Assembly: GCA_020832725.1 (NCBI GenBank)
Contig: JAFIEC010000346.1
Span: 1 to 11,134 of the forward strand
Reading direction: 5' to 3'
Source: Paracoccaceae bacterium
GTDB taxonomy: Bacteria > Pseudomonadota > Alphaproteobacteria > Rhodobacterales > Rhodobacteraceae
DNA: 11,134 nucleotides
This document shows, piece by piece, positions 6,485-11,134 of the stretch (within the stretch, counting starts at the first letter, position 1; the number at the start of each line of letters is the position of its first letter). Both the position numbers and the translations under genes were made by a program. Under the pieces are notes generated by a model, which did no database searches, had not been told where the DNA came from, and was given only the letters and a program-made list of their open reading frames with translations.

Positions 6485-7645
6485 TCACGCTTGCCGGGGC
6501 GGCCAGATTGCAAGGGCGATCGTGGTGATCAGGGGGGCTGCGGCCGCTGTAAGCAACGCGGGCCCAAGGTTGGCCGCGTCCGCCAGGATGCCGATGACCG
6601 CCGGGCCTGCAACGCTGCCCGCAGCGACCCATACAAGTGCGACCGTGAAGCCAAGCGATCCCCAGCCAGAAAAGAGCCGAAGGCTCCAGAACGAAAGAAT
6701 GGCGCTGATCATCATCACGGCCGCACCGTGAAGCCCTGCCGAAACGAGCACGGATCCCCAGCCGCCCGGCCACAGGGCGAGCAGCACAAGCGAGCTTGCA
6801 AAGGCCGCGAATATCACCAGAAGCAGCGCCGCCAGACCGATCCGCGCCTCAAGGCGGCCGGTCGCAAGACCTGCAAGCCCGCAGAGGCCGTAACTCAGGA
6901 AGATGATCGCCGCTGCGCCCTGGTCCGGCAGCCCGATCAGCCCTCCGAAGGCCACGACATGATCGGCGGCAAAGGCAAGATACACGGCGTTGCTGAGGCC
7001 AAAGCAAAGCGCGGTGCCATAAAGTGGCGCAACCTCCGGGCGCAAGAGCCCGGGCGGTGTGGTGGCCCGGGAGCATTCGGCCACGCGCCCCCCCGGAATA
7101 CCGCAACTCGCAAGGATTGCCGCCGCCAGACCCATGGCGGCAAATGCGCCCCATGCCCCGCGCCAGCCGAATGCCCCGATTGTCACGCCAAGATACAGCG
7201 CCGCTGTCGCGGCCACGCCCAGCGTGGTTCCGGTCGCGATTGCCGAAAGTGCGCCAGGACGCATCGCCGGGGACACAACGCGTTCTGCGGCGTCATTGAA
7301 CGGGGCCCAGCAAAAGCCCGCACTCGCCCCCGCAAGCACGATGCCCGCGACCAGCCCTGTGCTGCCTTGCGCACCAGCCACAAATGCGAAACCGAATGTC
7401 GCCGACAGCGCGCCCAGAACGACGGGCACCCGCTGTCCGGCCCGGATTCCAAGCCAGGCCGTCACAGGCAGCGCCACGAGAAAGGCAAGAAAGCCAAGGC
7501 TCGCGATGAATCCGGCCTGCGCCGTGCTCAGCTCGAAGGTTTCGCGGAAGGTGGGCAGGAACAGGCCAAAGCCCATCCGGGCCGGGCCAAAGCTGATCGC
7601 AGTGGCGACAAGTCCCGCCGAGGCCAGCCAGATCGCAGGCGTCAT
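6485..7645 (-). CDS. MFS transporter
   Basis: A 386-residue membrane protein that is almost wholly hydrophobic, with about 12 predicted membrane segments by eye, a normal size for the major facilitator superfamily. The first segment covers about residues 5-30 (AIWLASAGLVATAISFGPAR). A degenerate motif A loop (W-L-G-I-R-A-G-Q-R) follows segment 2. GFCWAPFNDAAERVV lies in the segment 4-5 region. The central loop (about 205-225, ECSRATTPPGLLRPEV) separates the two six-helix halves. The ATG at 7645 has no good ribosome site of its own but overlaps the TGA of the upstream small ORF as ATGA, which suggests translational coupling. The frame is open for another 117 codons upstream, but those residues are arginine-rich and look non-coding. 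The substrate is unknown. It ends 119 bp before the kinase start, and that gap holds box A. Confidence 0.9.
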   Translation of the reverse strand: MTPAIWLASAGLVATAISFGPARMGFGLFLPTFRETFELSTAQAGFIASLGFLAFLVALPVTAWLGIRAGQRVPVVLGALSATFGFAFVAGAQGSTGLVAGIVLAGASAGFCWAPFNDAAERVVSPAMRPGALSAIATGTTLGVAATAALYLGVTIGAFGWRGAWGAFAAMGLAAAILASCGIPGGRVAECSRATTPPGLLRPEVAPLYGTALCFGLSNAVYLAFAADHVVAFGGLIGLPDQGAAAIIFLSYGLCGLAGLATGRLEARIGLAALLLVIFAAFASSLVLLALWPGGWGSVLVSAGLHGAAVMMISAILSFWSLRLFSGWGSLGFTVALVWVAAGSVAGPAVIGILADAANLGPALLTAAAAPLITTIALAIWPPRQA

Positions 7646-7878
7646 GGAAAGCCTGGCGGCCTGGCGGTCAGGCGCCACGTTCCCATCACGTGCCGCTCGT
7701 CGTCGGGACGTGGCCGCCGGATGCGTCCGGGCTGCGGACAGCCCCGCATCCAGCCCACCTGGGCGGGCACGATCTGAAAGTCGGCGGGCATTGCCCCTGT
7801 TCCGCGCATCCCGAAGCTGTTGGCCGCATGACGGCGGTGACAGGCATTGGACGCCTCGATCAGGGCCCCGGCGGGCAT
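7642..7878 (-). CDS. Small hypothetical protein, coupled to the MFS gene
   Basis: A 78-residue ORF I do not recognise. Support comes from position: GGAGGA stands 4 bases before the ATG at 7878, the stop overlaps the MFS start as ATGA, and codon third positions are mostly G or C as in the neighbours. There is no signal peptide or membrane segment. The N-terminal part contains NACHRRHAANSFG (residues 11-23). The C-H-R-R-H there is one base away (CGT for TGT) from a CxxCH haem-binding motif, but as it stands it is not a haem site. The C-terminal third is rich in Arg and Pro and may be unstructured. It could be a leader ORF for the transporter, a small soluble protein, or a decayed remnant. Confidence 0.45.
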   Translation of the reverse strand: MPAGALIEASNACHRRHAANSFGMRGTGAMPADFQIVPAQVGWMRGCPQPGRIRRPRPDDERHVMGTWRLTARPPGFP

Positions 7879-8076
7879 GTATCCTCCGGAGCCAGATTCG
7901 CGCGCCCGTGCCCGTCACTGACTGGCTGAAAATCCACAGTCTGGCAGCACAGCCTGCACAGGGCCGATGGGCATCCCTTGCCCGCAATGATTGCACCCGG
8001 CGTCCTCATTGCCGGCATTCCTGTCCGTCAGATGCGTTCATCGCTGCCCACCCGATGGGGCGGTGCAAATTGCTGC

Positions 8077-8322
8077 TCATCCGTGCCTTGCGGCCACCAT
8101 GGCGACCAGACCGACAAGCAACCCGTAGACGATCATGGCCCCGGCAAGGGGCAGAAGCGCGGCATCGCCATACCCCGAGACCCGGAGCGCCCCGATCCCG
8201 AAGGCTCCGGTGATGCCGCCGAGGATGCCGGGTGCCCAGCGGCTCGAGAGGTAGCGCCCCGCCGCCGCGCCCGCCACAAGGCCTGCTGCAGCGATCAGTA
8301 AACCCAATACCAGCCCGATCAT
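8077..8322 (-). CDS. Small integral membrane protein
   Basis: An 81-residue hydrophobic protein with three likely membrane segments: about 2-20 (IGLVLGLLIAAAGLVAGAA), about 31-47 (PGILGGITGAFGIGALR) and about 56-77 (LLPLAGAMIVYGLLVGLVAMV). Glycine and alanine are abundant, as in small inner-membrane proteins of the GlsB/YeaQ type, but I cannot match a family with certainty. The ATG at 8322 has only a loose G-rich ribosome site (GGGGG about 6 bases upstream). It starts 48 bp after the end of the cupin gene on the same strand, so the two may share a transcript. The 198 bp behind it contain no gene I can support, only an 11-bp palindrome GCAATGATTGC at 7984-7994. Confidence 0.7.
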   Translation of the reverse strand: MIGLVLGLLIAAAGLVAGAAAGRYLSSRWAPGILGGITGAFGIGALRVSGYGDAALLPLAGAMIVYGLLVGLVAMVAARHG

Positions 8323-8370
8323 CCCAACCCCCGATCCGCAGCGTCGACAATTTTGCCCTGCATGAGGGTG

Positions 8371-8766
8371 TCAAAATCCATCGCTCTGGCTGTCCATGTC
8401 CGCTTCACGCCTGGTGCTGTGCTCGGTGCCGGGCTCATGCTCGGGGGGGCTGTAGGTCGTAAAGAGCTTCAGCATCCCCACGCCGGTATTGCGGAAATTG
8501 TGATAGGCCCCCGACGGCACGATACCCACATCGCCGTCGGCGACCTCACATTCGACACCGCCGATCATGGCCTTGCCCGTGCCCTCGACGAAATAAAGCA
8601 GCTGGTCGTGGCCGTCATGGACCTCGCCGCCGATCTCGCCACCCTCGGGTATTGCCATCAGGACCAGTTGCGTCTTGTCGCCCGTCCAGACGACCTTGCG
8701 GAACGCATCGTTCTCTCGTGCAAGCTTCATGACGGGCAGTGAAAGTCTGTCTGTCTCCGACATCAT
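8371..8766 (-). CDS. Cupin-domain protein
   Basis: A 131-residue protein with a single small beta-barrel. The metal-site motif reads GGEVHDGHDQLLYFVEGTG (46-64): H50 and H53 are the usual ligands, Q55 stands where many cupins have a Glu, and the second motif supplies H89 in PSGAYHNFRN. Close relatives keep 'HDQ', so the Q is a family trait rather than damage. The last 25 residues (EHEPGTEHSTRREADMDSQ) are charged and probably flexible. The function is not known; such cupins act as sugar isomerases, oxygenases or sensors of small ligands. The ATG at 8766 has GGGGAG 5 bases upstream, and a second ATG follows directly. It is divergent from the coiled-coil protein gene, with box B centred about 61 bp upstream of its start. 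The membrane protein gene follows within 48 bp. Confidence 0.88.
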   Translation of the reverse strand: MMSETDRLSLPVMKLARENDAFRKVVWTGDKTQLVLMAIPEGGEIGGEVHDGHDQLLYFVEGTGKAMIGGVECEVADGDVGIVPSGAYHNFRNTGVGMLKLFTTYSPPEHEPGTEHSTRREADMDSQSDGF

Positions 8767-8820
8767 GCGGGCTCCCCGGTTTCATGGCCGCACCTTGCGC
8801 GCGCAGGCCGTGATCCGTCG

Positions 8821-8834
8821 TTAACATGCGTCAA
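8821..8834. promoter_or_regulatory. Crp/Fnr-type box B (TTAAC-ATGC-GTCAA)
   Basis: A 14-bp dyad with the same arms as boxes A, C and D, between the divergent cupin and coiled-coil genes. On the plus strand TTGAAT (8857-8862) is centred 32 bp away and could be the -10 for the coiled-coil gene. On the minus strand the box lies at the same distance from the cupin start as box A from the kinase start, but I see no -10 there. Confidence 0.7.
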
Positions 8835-8913
8835 TGCCATGGCCCCGAGGATGCGTTTGAATGAGCCGACAGGGAAACCCTGGCGCGATCATCGCGATCA
8901 CAAGGAGAAGATG

Positions 8914-9201
8914 ATGTCCGAACGCGAACAATATGTCGAAAAGGCCAAGGCTCGCATCGAACAATGGAACGCAGATATCGAGAAGCTGCGGGCCAAGGCA
9001 GACGAGGCCACGGCTGATGCCAGGATCCGGTATGAGAAGCAGATCAAGGACTTGCGCGCCCAACGTGACGAGGCTTCGGCAAAACTGAAAGAGATGGCCG
9101 ACGCCAGCGACAGCGCCTGGGACGACATGAAGGCGGGTTTTGAAAGCGCCTGGGACAAGGTTTCGAACGCCTTCGACAGCGCGAAAACGCGTTTCAAATG
9201 A
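8914..9201 (+). CDS. Small coiled-coil stress protein (sll1863-like)
   Basis: A 95-residue, highly charged protein. The ATG at 8914 was chosen over the adjacent ATG at 8911 because AAGGAG (8902-8907) is 6 bases away. The frame also opens at 8839, but those residues look like leader DNA. Residues 5-62 form a long amphipathic coiled coil (YVEKAKARIEQWNADIEKLR, then YEKQIKDLRAQRDEASAKLKEM). Then SDSAWDDMKAGFESAWDKVS (66-85) repeats an S-A-W-D unit, a pattern I associate with the sll1863 family of stress-response proteins. There is no signal peptide or membrane segment, so it is probably cytoplasmic. The biochemical role is unknown. Box B at 8821 with a -10-like hexamer behind it suggests induction by a Crp/Fnr-family regulator. 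The next ORF overlaps its stop by ATGA. Confidence 0.85.
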   Translation: MSEREQYVEKAKARIEQWNADIEKLRAKADEATADARIRYEKQIKDLRAQRDEASAKLKEMADASDSAWDDMKAGFESAWDKVSNAFDSAKTRFK

Positions 9202-9479
9202 GCGGAATGCACATGATCATGGGTGCCCGCCCCGCGAAGGTGGGCGCTCGTGTCATGGCGCGCTTCCGTGGCTTGGTGGTGGCCGCTGCCGGGCCGGACG
9301 CTGCAGCATCGACCGTGCGGCACGATGGCCGCGCCGCAAGGGCCGAAGGCCAGGAAACCGAGGGGATGAAGGCAAGCGCATATTCGGAGCAGGAGCATGA
9401 AGATGCGCTCATCCGTGCCCTCGCTGATTCTGCATGTCCCGGGCCGGTCGCCTTGCCTATACCCTTGGTCCCGCAATAG
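9198..9479 (+). CDS. Small hypothetical protein
   Basis: A 93-residue ORF I do not recognise. Its ATG overlaps the stop of the coiled-coil gene (ATGA), which favours coupled translation. No separate ribosome site is evident. The N-terminal half is rich in Ala, Arg and Met (MSGMHMIMGARPAKVG, GLVVAAAGPDAAAS). Residues 56-76 (SAYSEQEHEDALIRALADS and flanks) could form a helix. Third codon positions are G/C-rich in the first two thirds but less so near the end (CCT ATA CCC TTG). The stop lies inside the hairpin at 9468-9485. The ATGA overlap could be chance, and the region may simply be the 3' tail of the coiled-coil transcript. Confidence 0.35.
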   Translation: MSGMHMIMGARPAKVGARVMARFRGLVVAAAGPDAAASTVRHDGRAARAEGQETEGMKASAYSEQEHEDALIRALADSACPGPVALPIPLVPQ

Positions 9480-9485
9480 CGGGAC
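9468..9485. terminator. Hairpin between convergent genes
   Basis: GTCCCGC (9468-9474), loop AATA, GCGGGAC (9479-9485): a perfect 7-bp GC-rich stem with a 4-base loop. It lies between the plus-strand small ORF and the end (9505) of the minus-strand gene, where a two-way terminator would be expected. There is no T-run on either side. Confidence 0.5.
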
Positions 9486-9504
9486 GCATCATGCAGGCCG
9501 CTCG

Positions 9505-10170
9505 TCAGCCCGCCCTGTCCTGGCCCGAGGCTGTCACATGCTCTGCGGGAAGCGCCCTGTGGATGAGCATCTCGCCGTAAGAGCGATTGGGCAGGTGGCC
9601 GATACGCAGGGCTTCGATCGTCGTGATTGCAACGTTCGGATCCGGCCCCTCGATCGCAAGCGTGAGGCGTGTCTGTCCTGAAACGGCCACATGACAGATC
9701 TCGGCGCGGCAGCTCCCCTTGCTGAAAAGCAGCCGCGACTTTCTCACCGCGATGGGCAATACGGCGGGTGCCGAAGCACTCAGTTCGGCAACCAGATGCG
9801 CAGGTGTCAGCCCGGCATCGGGTGGCAGCAGGTCCCCCCCCAATTCATCCGCAAAAGCCCTCAGCGCGCGGCGTGAGAGCGGAAATTCGGGATAGGTCTG
9901 GTGTGTCCAGACTTGAAGCGGCTCGCAGTTGTGGCCACGTCGCTTGATTTCAAGCCGCGTTCCGTCGCGAAGTTTCGCCAATCGGGTGGGGCTGTGTTTT
10001 GTCAGAAGGTAGATGTCTGATCGCCGCTCGGCACCGACGAGTTGCTAGGTCCCTTGTACCAGCGAGGCAGCAATCGGCCAGCTCTCCGGCCATATGCGGA
10101 ATTCGAACTGGATATGTGGCGTCTGCCTTTGGTATTTCTCGGCAACCATCTGAAAGATTTCCATGATCAT
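9505..10170 (-). pseudogene. CYTH/triphosphate-tunnel-like protein interrupted by in-frame TAG
   Basis: Two open stretches in the same frame are separated only by a TAG at 10045-10047. The first, from ATG 10170 with AAGGGA upstream (a second ATG at 10164 is also possible), gives 41 residues ending IAASLVQGT. The second runs 179 residues from 10044 to 9505, and its first start-like codon is a TTG at 9981 without a ribosome site. Read through, the 221 codons look like one domain: FEFRIWP, then RRSDIYLL, LAKLRDGTRLEIKRR, VRKSRLLF, CRAEICHV, LAIEG and a terminal SYGEML. The order of D-x-Y, L-R-D-G, K-R, V-x-K-x-R and E-x-x-x-V...IEG is reminiscent of CYTH/triphosphate tunnel enzymes, but the N-terminal ExExK is not present in classic form. 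It is most likely a recent nonsense mutation or a base-calling error. Box C lies upstream. Confidence 0.6.
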
Positions 10171-10277
10171 TGTTCCCTTGTGACCATGTTGGCCCATCGA
10201 TGCTGTCGGAACTGCTCCGCCGCCTTTGTTGTTGTGGTCGGTGAAGGATAAACTATTCATCCCCCGCCAAGCGAGCA

Positions 10278-10291
10278 TTAACGCGTGTTAA
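10278..10291. promoter_or_regulatory. Crp/Fnr-type box C (TTAAC-GCGT-GTTAA)
   Basis: Perfect 5-bp arms, 4-bp spacer. It is closest to the minus-strand interrupted gene. On that strand TAGTTT (10250-10255) is centred 32 bp from the box, leaving an 80-base leader or less before the ATG at 10170. A role in thiolase expression together with box D, 119 bp away, is also possible. Confidence 0.7.
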
Positions 10292-10312
10292 CGGCGCGCG
10301 GCGGGCCTGATT

Positions 10313-10359
10313 CCGACAGGGCGGACGACGACGAAAGCCATCGATATCCGCCTTGTCGG
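10313..10359. repeat. 13-bp inverted repeat between boxes C and D
   Basis: CCGACAGGGCGGA (10313-10325) and TCCGCCTTGTCGG (10347-10359) are inverted copies with one G-T pair and a 21-base gap. The repeat sits almost midway between boxes C and D. It could be a terminator-like insulator of the two divergent promoters, a protein site, or the stem of a short RNA. No T-run follows on either strand. Confidence 0.6.
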
Positions 10360-10396
10360 CTCCTGAAGCGGCTGACGGTTCTCGATTGCGGGGCCG

Positions 10397-10410
10397 TTAA
10401 CGCGGGTTAA
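10397..10410. promoter_or_regulatory. Crp/Fnr-type box D (TTAAC-GCGG-GTTAA)
   Basis: Perfect 5-bp arms, 4-bp spacer, almost the same as box C. On the plus strand TAGTCT (10433-10438) is centred 32 bp downstream and may be the -10 of the thiolase promoter. Confidence 0.7.
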
Positions 10411-10624
10411 TGGCACGGAGGTGTCGGGGGGCTAGTCTCCCCTCGAATCCGGTGGATCGCCGTTTCTGTGCCGGAGGCAGCACCGCAGGGAATCGTGTGA
10501 AGCCCCGGCGGTCTGGCGTGGCGGGGACGTCTGGAAAGGACGGTCCCCGGGGCAGACCAGCAGGACCTTCGATCCGGTCCGGGAGAGCGAAGTTCGAACA
10601 CCTCCAAAGGAAAGAGCTTTCATC
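10411..10624 (+). other. Long untranslated leader before the thiolase gene
   Basis: This is the right-hand part of the 454-bp stretch (10171-10624) that has no intact gene. If box D drives the thiolase, the mRNA leader is about 180 bases. It is GC-rich and can form several small stems, for example GGACC (10563-10567) with GGTCC (10576-10580), and the CCCCGGGG palindrome near 10545. I recognise no riboswitch. The open frames crossing it overlap the thiolase start in other frames and are not credible. AAGGAAAG about 10 bases before 10625 is the likely ribosome site. Confidence 0.4.
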
Positions 10625-11134
10625 ATGCAAGATTCCGACATCGTCCTGTGTCATCCCGTTCGCACCGCCATCGGAAAGTTCGGTGGCAGCCTGAAGGCCA
10701 TTGCAGCGCCGGACCTTGGCGCGCGGGTCATCGGTGAGGTGGTGCGGCGGAGCGGCCTTGCCCCGGACAAGGTGGCCTCGGTCGTGTTCGGCAATGTCAT
10801 CCAGGCGGGGGCGGGGATGAACCCGGCGCGGCAGGCTACGCTGAACGGCGGCCTGCCCGAAGGCGTACCGGCGATGACCGTCAACCGCGTCTGCGGATCA
10901 GGGGCCGAGGCGATTGCCGCGGCCGCCCGTCTTGTGCGTCTGGGCGAGGCGGACTGCGCGATCGCGGGCGGCATGGAGAACATGGATCAGGCCCCCTACC
11001 TGCTGGATCGGGCGCGCTGGGGTTATCGGATGGGACCGGGCAAGATCGACGACGCGATGCTGCGCGACGGGTTGAACGACGCCTTTTCCGGCCAGCATTC
11101 CGGTTGGCATACCGAGGATCTGGTCGCCGAACGC
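10625..11134 (+). CDS. Acetyl-CoA acetyltransferase (thiolase), N-terminal part; runs off the window
   Basis: 170 residues from ATG 10625, open to the end of the window; thiolases are about 390 residues, so over half is missing. The N-terminus MQDSDIVLCHPVRTAIGKFG has the family's 'RTAIGKFGG' start. VNRVCGSGAEAI (87-97) carries the acyl-accepting cysteine C90. GGMENM (115-120) corresponds to the usual GGMESM. The protein would condense or cleave acetoacetyl-CoA in the cytoplasm, either as first step of polyhydroxybutyrate synthesis or in fatty acid and ketone breakdown. The sequence here does not decide between PhaA- and AtoB-type roles, so no symbol is given. The long leader and box D suggest control by a Crp/Fnr-family protein, which would fit redox-sink polyhydroxybutyrate formation under low oxygen. 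Confidence 0.92.
   Translation, partial: MQDSDIVLCHPVRTAIGKFGGSLKAIAAPDLGARVIGEVVRRSGLAPDKVASVVFGNVIQAGAGMNPARQATLNGGLPEGVPAMTVNRVCGSGAEAIAAAARLVRLGEADCAIAGGMENMDQAPYLLDRARWGYRMGPGKIDDAMLRDGLNDAFSGQHSGWHTEDLVAER

Noticed and set aside
7646..7996. N-terminal extension of the MFS protein by about 117 residues
   Set aside because: The added residues are arginine-rich without membrane or domain character, and the small ORF in another frame has a better ribosome site there. The normal MFS start is at 7645.
10410..10694. Plus-strand ORF of 94 residues before the thiolase
   Set aside because: It overlaps the true thiolase start in another frame, has no ribosome site, and starts on the edge of box D.

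Overview
This is a GC-rich window, roughly two thirds G+C by eye, of bacterial chromosome. Codon use, strong Shine-Dalgarno sites (AAGGAGGT, GGAGGA) and the gene types point to an alphaproteobacterium, most likely of the Rhodobacter/Paracoccus group. The assignment is an inference from style, not from a marker gene. There are no rRNA or tRNA genes, CRISPR arrays, insertion sequences or phage genes.

Left part (1-3709), regulators with their neighbours. The window opens inside an alpha/beta hydrolase (1-543, +). A metaxin/FAX-type glutathione S-transferase (707-1444, -) is divergent from a TetR regulator (1522-2139, +). Two perfect copies of CTTACC-N3-GGTAAG lie in their shared 77-bp control region. 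A LysR regulator (2212-3162, -) is divergent from a small exported protein (3293-3709, +) across an AT-rich spacer. A long hairpin follows that gene.

Middle part (3920-8766, all on the minus strand). In transcription order it holds a cupin, an 81-residue membrane protein, a 78-residue unknown ORF overlapping an MFS transporter by ATGA, a fused aminoglycoside-phosphotransferase-like/P-loop kinase, and an isochorismatase-family hydrolase. The last two form a tight pair. Spacers of more than 100 bp separate the membrane protein from the small ORF, and the MFS gene from the kinase.

Right part (8767-11134). A 95-residue coiled-coil stress protein (+) overlaps a small unknown ORF. A minus-strand gene of possible CYTH/triphosphate-tunnel type is split by one in-frame TAG. 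A 454-bp control region then leads into a thiolase that runs off the end.

The most informative signal is regulatory. Four 14-bp dyads of the form TTRAC-N4-GTYAA lie between genes at 6421, 8821, 10278 and 10397. They look like binding sites of a Crp/Fnr-superfamily regulator (FNR/FixK/Dnr type). They stand in front of the kinase-hydrolase pair, the cupin/coiled-coil divergent pair, the interrupted CYTH-like gene and the thiolase. I infer a local low-oxygen or nitrogen-oxide stress regulon linking acetyl-CoA/polyhydroxybutyrate metabolism to small stress proteins and the fused kinase. No regulator of that family is encoded in the window. Stretches not covered by features (544-706, 2140-2211, 3760-3919, 7879-8076) hold no gene I can support.
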